64,000 nucleotides of DNA from an uncultured Oscillospiraceae bacterium (GCA_934572465.1 CAKTLG010000006.1:18811-82810); one strand, 5' to 3'; positions 8,189 to 17,246 are shown, numbered from the stretch's first letter. Notes: generated by a model not told the origin, from the letters alone. Numbers and translations: made by a program.

Positions 8189-8247
8189 AACTCGAAATTC
8201 CGGTGCTGCGCGCCGGAGAAAACTCTGCTTTTCCGGAGGGTAACGCC

Positions 8248-9660
8248 ATGGACAGCAAGACCATCTGCCTTTTGAACGATTCTTTCCCGCCCGAGATCGA
8301 CGGCGTGGCCAACGCCGTTTTGAACTACGCGAAAAATATCACCGCGCACGGCTCGCGCGCGGTGGTCGCAGCGCCGGCCATGCCGGGCGCGGACGACAGC
8401 GCCTATCCCTTCCCCGTGCTGCGCTATCCGAGCATCGATACGCGAAAGCTCGTCGGCTATGTAGCGGGTTACCCCTTCTCGCCCGAGGTCGCGCGCGTGC
8501 TGGCGGAGGAAAAGCCGGACGTGCTGCACACGCACTGCCCGATCACCTCGTGCCTGCTGGCGCGCTCGCTGCGCGCGCAGCTGGATGCGCCGCTCGTGCT
8601 GACCTATCACACGAAGTACGACATCGACATCGCCAGAGCGGTGCGCGGCAAGCTTTTGCAGGAGAGCGCCATCCGCGCGCTGGTGCAAAACGTCTCGAGC
8701 TGCGACGAGGTCTGGGTCGTGAGCCGCGGCGCGGGAGAGGATCTGCGCTCGCTCGGCTACGAGGGGGACTACATCGTGATGGAAAACGGCGTGGATGTGC
8801 CGCGCGGGCGGGTGTCCGACGAGGCCGTCGCCGCAGCGGTGGGCGGGTACGACCTGCCGCATGACGTGCCGGTGTTCCTGTTCGTCGGGCGGCTGATGTG
8901 GTACAAGGGCATCCGCATCATTCTGGATGCGCTGGGCGCGCTGCGGGAGCAAAACGTTGACTTCCGCATGGTGTTTGTCGGCGACGGCGCGGACGGCGCG
9001 GCGATCCGCGCCTATGCGCAGGAGCTGCGGCTGTCCGACCGCTGCTTTTTCACCGGCGCGATCGCTGACCGCGAGGTCATTCGCGCATGGTATAGCCGCG
9101 CCGACCTCTTCCTTTTCCCCTCGACCTTTGACACGAATGGCCTTGTCGTGCGCGAGGCCGCGGCCAGCGGCACGGCGACGGTGATGATCCGCGGCTCGTG
9201 CGCCGCGGAGGGCGTGAGCGATGGGCGCAACGGCTTTTTCATCGAGGAGAACGCCGCGTCGATGGCGGCAAAGCTTGCAGAGCTCTGCCGCGCGCCGGAG
9301 ACGATGCGCATCGTCGGCGAAAACGCGCAGCGCGAGCTGTACGTTTCGTGGGAGACGGCGGTGGAGCGCGCGATGGCGCGCTACGAGGTCGTCGTCGACA
9401 ACTATCGCAGCGGGAAATATCCCCGTCACGAGCGCTTCGGCGACGGGTTCTTTAAGACGCAGGGAGAGCTGATGGAGCTGCTCGCGGGCGTTGGAGAATT
9501 GCAGGACGAGATCGCGGCGGGACTGGAGCGCGAACGCCGCGAGGCGGAGCAGGGGTTTGCGCGCTCGTGTGCGGAGATGCAGGAGCTGCTGCGCGGCACG
9601 AAGCAGGAGTTTTCCGAGCTTTACCGGACGCTGCTGCAAAAAATGGACCGCTACTTATAA
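8248..9660 (+). CDS. GT4-family glycosyltransferase
   Basis: 470 residues, GT-B fold, resembling 1,2-diacylglycerol glucosyltransferase/alpha-mannosyltransferase relatives. The N-terminal acceptor domain starts TICLLNDSFPPEIDGVANAV, with DVLHTHCP and LTYHTKYD motifs. The C-terminal donor domain shows LFVGRLMWYKGIRIIL and the nucleotide-sugar motif FDTNGLVVREAAASGTA (the E of EAAA is conserved). The last 70 residues form a charged helical extension (coiled coil likely), which may anchor it to the membrane surface. The ATG at 8248 follows CCGGAGGG; an upstream in-frame ATG lacks a good site. The likely product is a glycolipid, but the substrate is not determined. Confidence 0.88.
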   Translation: MDSKTICLLNDSFPPEIDGVANAVLNYAKNITAHGSRAVVAAPAMPGADDSAYPFPVLRYPSIDTRKLVGYVAGYPFSPEVARVLAEEKPDVLHTHCPITSCLLARSLRAQLDAPLVLTYHTKYDIDIARAVRGKLLQESAIRALVQNVSSCDEVWVVSRGAGEDLRSLGYEGDYIVMENGVDVPRGRVSDEAVAAAVGGYDLPHDVPVFLFVGRLMWYKGIRIILDALGALREQNVDFRMVFVGDGADGAAIRAYAQELRLSDRCFFTGAIADREVIRAWYSRADLFLFPSTFDTNGLVVREAAASGTATVMIRGSCAAEGVSDGRNGFFIEENAASMAAKLAELCRAPETMRIVGENAQRELYVSWETAVERAMARYEVVVDNYRSGKYPRHERFGDGFFKTQGELMELLAGVGELQDEIAAGLERERREAEQGFARSCAEMQELLRGTKQEFSELYRTLLQKMDRYL

Positions 9661-9662
9661 GA

Positions 9663-9701
9663 AAAAAGGACGGCCGAAGATATTCTTCGGCCGTCTTTTT
9701 C
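9663..9701 (+). terminator. Bidirectional terminator
   Basis: A GACGGCCGAAGA / TCTTCGGCCGTC stem lies between an A run and a T run. It ends the glycosyltransferase gene and the minus-strand deaminase operon. Confidence 0.88.
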
Positions 9702-9703
9702 GT

Positions 9704-9985
9704 TCAGTCCTCATGCGCCGGCTTGCGCTCGGCAAACCACATATTCCACTGGAAGGTATAGGCTTTGTAAGCCGTCTCATCCGCGCAGACAAGGCGCACG
9801 CGGGACGGCCGCTCGTGCTCGTAGCCGTAGTCCATAACAGCGCGCAGCACGCGATAGGCGGCCTTCAGATCGCCGTTCGTGCAGGCGAGCGTAAGGGTGT
9901 CGCCCGCTGTAAGCGGCAGCAGCGCCGCGGCGCGGTCGGCAGGGGGGAGGGCGGCGGTGCCGCCGCATACAATTTCAACGGTCAT
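9704..9985 (-). CDS. Small unknown protein downstream of the 8-oxoguanine deaminase-like gene
   Basis: 93 residues starting MTVEIVCGGTAALPP at an ATG 8 bp after the stop of the deaminase, so very likely the same operon. The protein is soluble, with a compact alpha/beta pattern and a C-terminal YTFQWNMWFAERKP segment. I do not recognise the family. Its position suggests an accessory role in purine breakdown, but the sequence itself gives no catalytic motif. Confidence 0.65.
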   Translation of the reverse strand: MTVEIVCGGTAALPPADRAAALLPLTAGDTLTLACTNGDLKAAYRVLRAVMDYGYEHERPSRVRLVCADETAYKAYTFQWNMWFAERKPAHED

Positions 9986-9993
9986 AGTGCGCC

Positions 9994-11352
9994 TCAGCGG
10001 CCAAGATACGCGCGGCACTTGGCCTCGGCCTCGCGCGCGAGTTTTTCCTCGTCGACCGTGACAAGGCGGCCATGCTCGACCGTCACGCGGCCGTGGACGA
10101 TGGTGTAGTCGACTGTGCCGCGCACGCCGACGGTGCCGAGCACGCTTTTGGGGTCGAAGAACGAGCCGACCAGCTCGAGGCGGCGCGAGTCGATCATAAA
10201 GAGGTCGCAGCACTTGCCGAGCGCGAGCGAGCCGATATCCTCGCTGCGGCCAAGGAGCTGCGCGCTGCCGCGTGTGGCCATTTTGAGCACATCATAGCCG
10301 CTGGGAGCCTTCTTGCTGGCGCTGAGCCGATGCAGCAGAAAAGCGACGCGCAGCTCCTCCATGAGTGACGAACCGTCGTTCGAGGCGGAGCCATCGACGG
10401 CAAGGCCCACCGGCACGCCGAGCGAGAGCATCTCGGGGATGTGTGCAACGCCGGAGGAAAGCTTCATGTTCGAGATCGGGCAGTGGGCAACGCCGGTGCC
10501 GGTTCTGGCGAGCACGCGCAGCTCCTCGTCGTTGAAGTGGATGCCGTGGGCAAACCAGACGTCGCTGCCCGTCCAGCCAAGGCGCTCCATATACTCGAGC
10601 GGACGCACGCCTTCGCGCGCGAGCATGAAGTTTTCCTCATCCTTCGTCTCGCACAGGTGCGTGTGCAGGCGCACGCCGTACTGACGCGCCAGCGCCGCAC
10701 TCTCGCGCAGAAGCTCCGCGGACACGGAAAACGGCGAGCAGGGCGCGAGCGCAATGCGGTGCATCGCACCGAACGACCTGTCGTGGTACGTTTCGATCAG
10801 GCGCGCGGAGTCGGCCATGATCTCATCGACCGTCTGTACCACGCTGTCGGGCGGAAGCCCGCCGTCCTTGACGGAAAGATCCATGCTGCCGCGCGAGGCA
10901 TACATGCGCGCGCCGATTTCGTCGGCGGCCGCGAACTGCGCGCCGATCAGGTCGCCTGCGCCTGCGGGGAAGACATAGTGATGGTCGAAGCAGGTCGTGC
11001 AGCCGTGCTTCATCAGCTCGCCAAGCCCCGTGAGCGTGGAGAGACGGATGACGTCTTCATCGAGGTTCTTCCAGATCTCATAGAGCGTCTTGAGCCAGTC
11101 AAACAGCTCCATGTTCTGCACCTCCGGCAGATTGCGCGAGAAGATCTGGTAGAGGTGGTGGTGCGTGTTCACAAGCCCCGGATAGCAGAGCATATGACGC
11201 GCGTCGATGGTCCTGTCTGCCGTGTACGGCAGGGTGGGGCCGATGGCGCGGATGAAGCCGTCTTCGGCGTAGAGGTCGACGTTTTCGTACACGGTGTCAT
11301 TCTCGTCGCACGAGACGAGCGTCCGAATATTCTGGATGAGCAGAGTGGACAT
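9994..11352 (-). CDS. Amidohydrolase, 8-oxoguanine deaminase / hydroxydechloroatrazine-type
   Basis: 452 residues of the TrzN/AtzB/SsnA branch of the amidohydrolase superfamily. The metal-binding HxH lies in NTHHHLYQIFSRN (about residues 60-72). Later come HTHLCETKDE, WFAHGIHF, HCPISNMKLSSG and VDGSASNDGSS, where the last Asp is a metal ligand. The substrate pattern fits an aminopurine deaminase (8-oxoguanine to urate, or guanine to xanthine). The true start is the ATG at 11352 with AAAGGAG upstream, not the earlier in-frame ATG. It lies downstream of the nucleoside ABC transporter but is separated from it by a 520-bp repeat-bearing gap and a terminator, so it probably has its own promoter. 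Confidence 0.85.
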   Translation of the reverse strand: MSTLLIQNIRTLVSCDENDTVYENVDLYAEDGFIRAIGPTLPYTADRTIDARHMLCYPGLVNTHHHLYQIFSRNLPEVQNMELFDWLKTLYEIWKNLDEDVIRLSTLTGLGELMKHGCTTCFDHHYVFPAGAGDLIGAQFAAADEIGARMYASRGSMDLSVKDGGLPPDSVVQTVDEIMADSARLIETYHDRSFGAMHRIALAPCSPFSVSAELLRESAALARQYGVRLHTHLCETKDEENFMLAREGVRPLEYMERLGWTGSDVWFAHGIHFNDEELRVLARTGTGVAHCPISNMKLSSGVAHIPEMLSLGVPVGLAVDGSASNDGSSLMEELRVAFLLHRLSASKKAPSGYDVLKMATRGSAQLLGRSEDIGSLALGKCCDLFMIDSRRLELVGSFFDPKSVLGTVGVRGTVDYTIVHGRVTVEHGRLVTVDEEKLAREAEAKCRAYLGR

Positions 11353-11423
11353 AATAGTCTCCTTTCCGGTAAAGGGCACGCTGCCGTTTGCGCGTCATTT
11401 TGCGCCGCGCACAGTGCAAATGA

Positions 11424-11569
11424 TTTTGCCGCGACAGAAGGTGAATTGCCGCAAAGCGGCAAGAGATGCCGCTCTGGGGCGTGCGCGTGGCAAAAGCGTC
11501 GCAGACTTTGCCGCCGCGCACTCCGATTGCGCCGCGCACGGCGCAATTATTTTCAATTGTTTTTTGCCG
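11424..11569. repeat. Palindrome-rich intergenic repeat, copy 1
   Basis: This unit consists of block A (11424-11521), which includes the palindrome TTGCCGCAAAGCGGCAA, and block B (from 11524), which includes the hairpin ATTGCGCCG/CGGCGCAAT and then TTTCAATTG. It is near-identical to copy 2. The unit lies in the 523-bp gene-free stretch 11353-11875, where I see no credible coding sequence. Confidence 0.8.
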
Positions 11570-11755
11570 TGACAGAAGGTGAATTGCCGCAAAGCGGCAA
11601 GAGATACCGCCCTGGGGCGTGCGCGTGGCAAAAAGCGTCGCAGACTTTGCCGCCGCGCACGGCGGCAAATAAATTGAGATCCGTCGCGAAGGACGACATG
11701 CGCTTCGATTGCGCCGCGCACGGCGCAATTACTTTCAATTGTTTTTTTGCCGCGA
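11562..11755. repeat. Palindrome-rich intergenic repeat, copy 2
   Basis: Block A recurs at 11562-11660 and block B at 11706-11755, with a few substitutions, separated by about 45 bp of unique sequence (absent from copy 1). A third, degenerate TTTTTGCCGCGACA...GTGGCAAAAA piece follows to about 11775. Spacing and nested dyads do not fit a CRISPR; an extragenic palindromic element or MITE-like family is more likely. Confidence 0.8.
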
Positions 11756-11835
11756 CACGTGCGTGGCAAAAAACACTTTGCGCGGAGCGAGCGTGCGCGC
11801 CTGTGGCGCGTGCGCAGAGCGGAGTGTGAGCCTAC

Positions 11836-11871
11836 TCAAAAACGGCAACCAATTCGGTTGCCGTTTTTGAA
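11836..11871 (-). terminator. Terminator of the nucleoside ABC transporter operon
   Basis: An AAAAACGGCAACC / GGTTGCCGTTTTT hairpin lies immediately 3' of the permease gene whose stop is at 11876. Confidence 0.88.
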
Positions 11872-11875
11872 AGCG

Positions 11876-12868
11876 TTAGCGCTCTTCGCGGAAGTAGTTC
11901 AGGCCCAGCGAGGCGGGCGGCTGCTTCTCCTTGTTGTTGCGCGTGCTGGAGATGATCAGCACGATGACCGTGACCACATAGGGCAGGATCTTGTAGAGCT
12001 GCGTGGGGATGAACGCGACCACCAGACGCAGATACAGGATCATCAGCGCGCCGAAGAGCACGCTGCCCCAGATGGCGCTGAGCGGACGCCACAGGCAGAA
12101 GATGACCAGCGCGACGGCCAGCCAGCCTACACCGGACAGACCCTCGTGGTTCCAAACGCCGCCCGCGATGGTCATGATGTAGACCATGCCGCCGATGGCG
12201 CTCACGCCGCCGCCGATGATGGTGGCGAGGTACTTATACTTCGTAACATTGATGCCGGCCGCGTCGGCAGTGGCGGGGCTTTCGCCCACGCTGCGCAGAT
12301 ACAGGCCGCTGCGGGTCTTGTTCAGGTAATAGAACAGGCCCACGGCGCAGAGCACCGAAAGATAGAAGAAAAAGCTGTTGCCGAAGAGGATGCCGCCGAT
12401 ATAGGGAATGTTCTGCAGCCCCTTGGGGAACGGAGAGTTCTGGAAGTAGCCCTTGAGCATATTGCTCACGGAGATGTAGCCGTTCTCGCTCACACGCATA
12501 TACTCGCCAATGAACTGGCCGACGCCGGTGCCGAAGATCGAGAGCGCAAGGCCCGTGACGTTCTGGTTGGCGCGCAGCGAGATCGTCAGGAAGCTGAAGA
12601 TCAGCGAGGCGAGCGCGCCGGCAAGGAACGCGCAGAGGATGCCGATGAGGATAGCAAGGTAGCCGTTGGGCGCGGAGGCGAACTTCTCGTAGTAGTACAC
12701 GCCGCCGAGGCCCATCGCGCCGCCCATGAACATGATACCCTCAACGCCGAGGTTGAGGTTGCCGGATTTCTCCGTCAGGATCTCGCCGAGCGTACCGAAC
12801 AGCAGCGGTGTGCCGTAGGTGATGGCGGCGATGATGAGGGTGATGAAAAGCGTTGCAAAGTTAGCCAT
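11876..12868 (-). CDS. BMP-type nucleoside ABC transporter permease (YufQ-like)
   Basis: 330 residues with 8-9 predicted membrane helices, of the branched-chain/ribose permease family. The signature segments GTLGEILTEKSGNLNLGVEGIMFMG near the N-terminus and VGESPATADAAGINVTKYKY in the cytoplasmic EAA-like loop (about residues 190-210) are typical of YufQ/NupQ permeases, which import guanosine and other nucleosides. The start overlaps the stop of the preceding permease by 1 bp. It belongs to a four-gene unit with the lipoprotein, the ATPase and the other permease. Substrate inferred from family and neighbours is a purine nucleoside. Confidence 0.92.
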   Translation of the reverse strand: MANFATLFITLIIAAITYGTPLLFGTLGEILTEKSGNLNLGVEGIMFMGGAMGLGGVYYYEKFASAPNGYLAILIGILCAFLAGALASLIFSFLTISLRANQNVTGLALSIFGTGVGQFIGEYMRVSENGYISVSNMLKGYFQNSPFPKGLQNIPYIGGILFGNSFFFYLSVLCAVGLFYYLNKTRSGLYLRSVGESPATADAAGINVTKYKYLATIIGGGVSAIGGMVYIMTIAGGVWNHEGLSGVGWLAVALVIFCLWRPLSAIWGSVLFGALMILYLRLVVAFIPTQLYKILPYVVTVIVLIISSTRNNKEKQPPASLGLNYFREER

Positions 12869-13971
12869 TACTTAGCCGCCTCCTTTTCAGTTTTCGACGA
12901 GCGGAAGATCAGCCGGTAGTTGATGAAGAATTCGCAGCCGAGCATGCAGAACAGCAGGATGCCGGTGATGATATCGGAGATGGAGGCCGGCACGGCAAGG
13001 CGCGTCTGGAGCGTTTCGGCGCCCTTGGAGATGACCGCGAGCATCATGGAGATGACGATCATCGCAAACGCGTTGAGCTGGCTGAGCCAGGCGACCGTGA
13101 TGGACGTGAAGCCCACGCCCGCAGCCACGCCGTCATAGAGCGTAGTGTTCGCGCCGGAGGCGACGATGAAGCCGACCAGACCGGAGATCGCGCCGGAGAG
13201 GAACATCGTGCGCATCATCACGTGACCGACGTTCATGCCCGCATAGCGCGCGGTGTTGATGGAGTCGCCGATGACGGCGATCTCATAGCCGTGCTTGGTG
13301 TGGTTCATGTAAACGTGCATGAACACGACGAGGATCAGCACGATGATCCAGCCGCAATGGACGCCAAGCACCTTGGGGAGCGTCGCGGCAGCGTCGAACT
13401 GCGGGATGATCTGCGAGCCGGGACGGCCTTCCCACGGGCCGCCCTGGAGCCAGCGCACCACGCCGATGATGATGTAGTTCATCATCAGGGTAAAGAGCGT
13501 CTCGTTGGTGTTCCATCTGGCCTTGAAAAACGCGGGGATCAGCGCCCAGATGCCGCCGGCGACCGCGCCGGACAGGCCCATGATGATGAGCAGCAGCGCC
13601 GACGGGACCTTGCCGACCCAGTAGAGCGCAAAGTAGCTCGCGGCGATGGCGCCCGCGGTGATCTGGCCCTCGGCGCCGATGTTCCAGAAGCGCATCTTGA
13701 AGCACGGGGCGATGGCCAGCGCGCAGCCCAGCAGCGGGACGGCAAGCTTGACGGTCTGGCGGATGGCGGTCTTTTTACCGAGCGCGCCGGTGATGATGGT
13801 GGCGTAGCCCGTGATGGGGGACGCGCCGTCGGGCAGGGCGATCATCATGACGAGACCGCCGAGGATCAGCGCCACGAGGATGGAGGCAAGGCGGATGCAC
13901 CAGACCTTCCACGGCTCCATCATGTCGCGCTTGGCGAGACGGATCAGGGGTACCTTGTTCTCGTTATGCAT
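12868..13971 (-). CDS. BMP-type nucleoside ABC transporter permease (YufP-like)
   Basis: 367 residues, about 9 membrane helices, with a cytoplasmic N-terminus (RLAKRDMMEPWKVWCIR). The permease motifs include FNIGAEGQ-like FWNIGAEGQITAGA and the coupling-loop segment VIGDSINTARYAGMNVGHV. It pairs with the YufQ-like permease to form the transmembrane channel. The ATG at 13971 overlaps the ATPase stop by 8 bp, so translation is coupled. Confidence 0.92.
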   Translation of the reverse strand: MHNENKVPLIRLAKRDMMEPWKVWCIRLASILVALILGGLVMMIALPDGASPITGYATIITGALGKKTAIRQTVKLAVPLLGCALAIAPCFKMRFWNIGAEGQITAGAIAASYFALYWVGKVPSALLLIIMGLSGAVAGGIWALIPAFFKARWNTNETLFTLMMNYIIIGVVRWLQGGPWEGRPGSQIIPQFDAAATLPKVLGVHCGWIIVLILVVFMHVYMNHTKHGYEIAVIGDSINTARYAGMNVGHVMMRTMFLSGAISGLVGFIVASGANTTLYDGVAAGVGFTSITVAWLSQLNAFAMIVISMMLAVISKGAETLQTRLAVPASISDIITGILLFCMLGCEFFINYRLIFRSSKTEKEAAK

Positions 13972-15511
13972 GGACTGCCTCCTCCTTTCCGCCGCCGATG
14001 CGGGTCATCATCAGGCCGATCTCCTCCTTGGTGGTGGTGCGGGCATCGACGATGCCGCTGACCTTGCCGCCGCAGAGCACGAGGATGCGGTCGCACAGCT
14101 CGAGCAGCACGTCCAGATCCTCGCCGACGAAGATGACGGCAACGCCCTTCATCTTCTGCCCGGTCATGAGGTTGTAGATGGTGTAAGAGGTGTTGATGTC
14201 AAGGCCGCGCACGGCGTAGGCGGACATCAGCACGTTCGGAGAGGACGCGATCTCGCGTCCGACGAGCACCTTCTGCACGTTGCCGCCGGACATCCGGCGC
14301 ACGGGGAACTCGGTGCTGGGCGTTACGACCTCGAGCTCCTTCCAGATGCTCATGGCCAGCTCGTTGGGGTCCTTGCGGTTGACGAACACACCCTTGCCCT
14401 TTTTCCACGAGCGGAGCATCATGTTGCCCGTCATGCCCATCGAGCCGACAAGGCCCATGCCAAGGCGGTCCTCCGGCACGAACGCGAGCGCGACGCCGGA
14501 TTTTTTGATCTGCATCGGCGTTTTGCCGACCAGCTCGGATTCGGGCGCGCCCTCGGGCGTGTAGCGGATGCTGCCGCCCTCGGCCACGGGATAAAGGCCC
14601 GCGATGGATTCGAGCAGCTCGCGCTGGCCGCTGCCCGCGATGCCCGCGACGCCGAGGATCTCGCCGCCCATGGCGGTGAACGAGACGTGGTCGAGGCGGG
14701 CGACGCCTTCGGCATCGTAGCACGTGACGTCCTTGAGCGTCAGGCGCGGGACGGGGTTTTCATAGCGCGGGCGGTCGATGTTCAGCGTGACCGCGTGGCC
14801 GACCATCATGTCGGTCAGCGCCTGAGGGTTGGTCTCGGCGGTGTTGACGGTGCCGATGTACTGTCCCTTGCGCAGCACCGCGACCTTGTCCGAAAGGGAC
14901 ATGACCTCGTGCAGCTTGTGGGTGATGATGACGATGGCCTTGCCGTCGGCGCGCATGTTGCGCAGCACGTTGAAGAGCTTTTCCGTTTCCTGCGGGGTCA
15001 GAACGGCGGTCGGCTCGTCGAGGATCAGGATGTCCGCGCCGCGGTAGAGCACCTTGACGATCTCCACCGTCTGCTTCTGCGAGACGGACATGTCGTAGAT
15101 CTTCTTCGTGGGGTCGATATCGAAGCCGTAGCGGTCGCAGATCTCCTTGACCTTTGCGTTGGCGGCCTTGATGTCCAGCTTGCCCGACTCGTCGCGGCCG
15201 AGAACAATGTTCTCCGCCGCGGTGAACACGTCAACGAGCTTGTAGTGCTGGTGGATCATGCCGATGTGGTTGTCGAAGGCGTCCTTCGGGGAGCGGATGG
15301 AGGTGAGCACGCCGTTGACATAGATCTCGCCCTCATCGGGGAAGTAAATGCCGGCGAGCATGTTCATCAGCGTGGTCTTACCGCTGCCGTTTTCTCCCAG
15401 CAGGGAGAGGATCTCGCCGCGGTTGATGGTCAGGTCGATGCTGTCGTTGGCAACGACCTTGCCAAAGCGCTTGGTAATGTGTCTCAGTTCGATTGCACAT
15501 GCGTTGTCCAA
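13964..15511 (-). CDS. BMP-type nucleoside ABC transporter ATPase with two ABC domains
   Basis: 515 residues with two fused nucleotide-binding domains, as in RbsA/YufO. The first has Walker A GENGSGKTT and signature SVSQKQTVEIVK with Walker B ILILDEPTAVLTP. The second has a degenerate Walker A (GIAGSGQRE) and signature RMSGGNVQKVLVGRE followed by NVLMSAYAVRGLD, where the usual DEPTRGLD is altered (Ser-Ala in place of Asp-Glu), so the second site is probably non-catalytic. I choose the TTG at 15511 (AAAGGA 10 nt upstream, giving MDNACAIELRHITK), because the upstream GTG at 15547 has no good ribosome site. Confidence 0.9.
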   Translation of the reverse strand: MDNACAIELRHITKRFGKVVANDSIDLTINRGEILSLLGENGSGKTTLMNMLAGIYFPDEGEIYVNGVLTSIRSPKDAFDNHIGMIHQHYKLVDVFTAAENIVLGRDESGKLDIKAANAKVKEICDRYGFDIDPTKKIYDMSVSQKQTVEIVKVLYRGADILILDEPTAVLTPQETEKLFNVLRNMRADGKAIVIITHKLHEVMSLSDKVAVLRKGQYIGTVNTAETNPQALTDMMVGHAVTLNIDRPRYENPVPRLTLKDVTCYDAEGVARLDHVSFTAMGGEILGVAGIAGSGQRELLESIAGLYPVAEGGSIRYTPEGAPESELVGKTPMQIKKSGVALAFVPEDRLGMGLVGSMGMTGNMMLRSWKKGKGVFVNRKDPNELAMSIWKELEVVTPSTEFPVRRMSGGNVQKVLVGREIASSPNVLMSAYAVRGLDINTSYTIYNLMTGQKMKGVAVIFVGEDLDVLLELCDRILVLCGGKVSGIVDARTTTKEEIGLMMTRIGGGKEEAVHA

Positions 15512-15724
15512 GGTTCTGTCATCCTTTCTGTCTAAGGCTGCAGCCACCTTACCGGAGGGAACGAGGGAAGCTCCGATAAATGCTGATTATTCAATACCTA
15601 TATTAACATAATCGAGCCATGATGTAAATGAAAAAGCTATCGGCGAATCCATCAAAAGTGGGTGCAAAAAAATGGGAAAATCAACAAAAAGTTTGATGAC
15701 CTTACTTTTTTTCAGGGGAAGACG

Positions 15725-15757
15725 CAAAAAAGGAGAGCTGCCCGCAGGCAGCTCTCC
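15725..15757 (-). terminator. Terminator after the BMP lipoprotein gene
   Basis: A GGAGAGCTGCC / GGCAGCTCTCC stem with a T run on the minus strand lies just 3' of the lipoprotein stop. It would lower expression of the ATPase and permeases relative to the binding protein. Confidence 0.8.
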
Positions 15758-15780
15758 GATGGGATGTACAAAGCGTTGAC

Positions 15781-17028
15781 TTAGAACGCGGAGTTCAGCC
15801 ACTCGATGCCGTCGATCTGGATGGCAAAGTAAGGAGCGGACTGGAAGTAGGACTCGTGGAACGCGCCGTCGAACACGGCCTCCTCGGAGTCGGGGGTGAA
15901 GTCGCCGTCGGTATCGAGGGCGAAAGCGGAGGTCAGGGTCTCGCCGCCAACGGTGAAGGTGGAGGTGTCGAAGACCTTGATGGAGCCGTCCTTGAGACCG
16001 GCCTCGACCTCGGCGAGCTTTTCAGCGGTGCCGGGGGCGGCGATGGCTTCGTTCAGATCGGTCAGCACGACGCTGCCGTCAGCATAGCCCTTGCAGAAGT
16101 CCTGATCGAAGGCCTGGCCGTTGGCAACAGCCTCGATGGCATAGACGAAGTACGGCGCCCAGTCGATGCGGCAGCCGATGATGGAGGCCTCGGGAGCAAC
16201 GCCGGTCATGTCGTTGTTGTAGCCGGTGTGGAACGCGCCCTTGGACTGTGCCATGGTGGCGGGGGTGGTGTTATCGGAGTGCTGGGAGATGATCTTGCAG
16301 CCGAGGTCGCACAGAGCGGACGCGGCGTTGGACTCCTCAGTGGCGTCGGACCAGGAGCCGACGAACTGGACCTTCATGGTCGCGCTCGGGCAGACGGAGC
16401 GGGCGCCCAGGAAGTAAGAGGTCATGCCGGAGATAACTTCGGCGAAGGAGTACGCGCCGACGTAGCCGATGACGGCCTCTTCGGGCTTGATGGTGCCGTC
16501 GTCGATGAGCTGCTGGAGCTTCATACCGGCGGCGACGCCGGCGAGGTAACGGCCTTCATAGATGTTGGCGAAGGCGTTGTGGGTGTTGTCAAGACCATCG
16601 TTCCAGGAGCCCTGGTTGGTGCAGCCGACGAACTGGATCTCGGGATAGTCGGGCGCGACCTTGAGCATGAACGGCTCAAAGCCATAGGAGTTGTTGAAGA
16701 TCAGCTCGCAGCCTTCTTCAGCCAGCTCGATGTTCGCATCCTCGCAGGTGGAATCCTCGCCGATGTTGTACTTGACGACCCACTCGACATTGATGCCCTT
16801 GGCCGCAAGCTCGTCGGTGGCGGCTTCCTTGCCGCGGATAAAGTTGTAGGTGTAGCCCTGGTCGTTTTCGTCACCGATGCAGATGAGGCCGACCTTGACG
16901 GTCTTGGTCTCGTCGGTGGTCTGCTGCTGGTCGTCGGTGTTGGGGGTCTCGTCCTGAGCCTTATCGCCGCAGGCAACAAGGGAGAGGACCATGATGACAG
17001 ACAGCAGGATCGCAAGAAGCTTCTTCAT
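15781..17028 (-). CDS. BMP family nucleoside-binding lipoprotein
   Basis: 415 residues. The signal peptide ends in a lipobox (LSLVACG, lipidated Cys at residue 20), followed by an acidic linker and the Bmp/PnrA periplasmic-binding domain: KVGLICIGDENDQGYTYNFIRG, then EEGCELIFNNSYGFEPFM, and a Trp (DWAPYF) and Asp pattern used for nucleoside contact. It captures the nucleoside outside the cell for the ABC permeases encoded downstream. The ATG at 17028 has an AAGGAGG site. It has its own promoter and is separated from carbamate kinase by a terminator. Confidence 0.92.
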   Translation of the reverse strand: MKKLLAILLSVIMVLSLVACGDKAQDETPNTDDQQQTTDETKTVKVGLICIGDENDQGYTYNFIRGKEAATDELAAKGINVEWVVKYNIGEDSTCEDANIELAEEGCELIFNNSYGFEPFMLKVAPDYPEIQFVGCTNQGSWNDGLDNTHNAFANIYEGRYLAGVAAGMKLQQLIDDGTIKPEEAVIGYVGAYSFAEVISGMTSYFLGARSVCPSATMKVQFVGSWSDATEESNAASALCDLGCKIISQHSDNTTPATMAQSKGAFHTGYNNDMTGVAPEASIIGCRIDWAPYFVYAIEAVANGQAFDQDFCKGYADGSVVLTDLNEAIAAPGTAEKLAEVEAGLKDGSIKVFDTSTFTVGGETLTSAFALDTDGDFTPDSEEAVFDGAFHESYFQSAPYFAIQIDGIEWLNSAF

Positions 17029-17085
17029 GTGGTAAATCCTCCTTAAAAGTTGGCACGCCCTGACGGGACAATACCTTTGGCTACT

Positions 17086-17114
17086 ATCATACAGAATTTT
17101 CCGGCAAAACGCAA
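17086..17114 (-). promoter_or_regulatory. Promoter of the BMP transporter operon
   Basis: On the minus strand, TTGCGT (17114-17109) and TATGAT (17091-17086) are spaced by 17 bp, about 58 bp upstream of the lipoprotein ATG. No purine riboswitch pattern was seen in the leader. Confidence 0.65.
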
Positions 17115-17208
17115 CGGGGCAAAAACAAAAATGGTTCGAAAAATTTACCAAAATTCTACAGGAATTTTAAGCAGATGGGAGAAAATTCAAAAAAATCGTC
17201 AGGAAAGC

Positions 17209-17246
17209 AAACAAAAGGTTTGCCCGCAGGGGCAAACCTTTTGTTT
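17209..17246 (-). terminator. Terminator of carbamate kinase
   Basis: A near-perfect AACAAAAGGTTTGCCC / GGGCAAACCTTTTGTTT hairpin with T-rich ends on both strands, 43 bp after the kinase stop. Confidence 0.85.

Noticed and set aside
11424-11760. CRISPR array
   Set aside because: Only two full copies, units of about 140 bp, unequal spacing and no unique spacers of constant length.
17029-17208. Purine riboswitch in the BMP transporter leader
   Set aside because: The conserved purine-aptamer core and loops are absent; only a normal promoter and short leader are seen.
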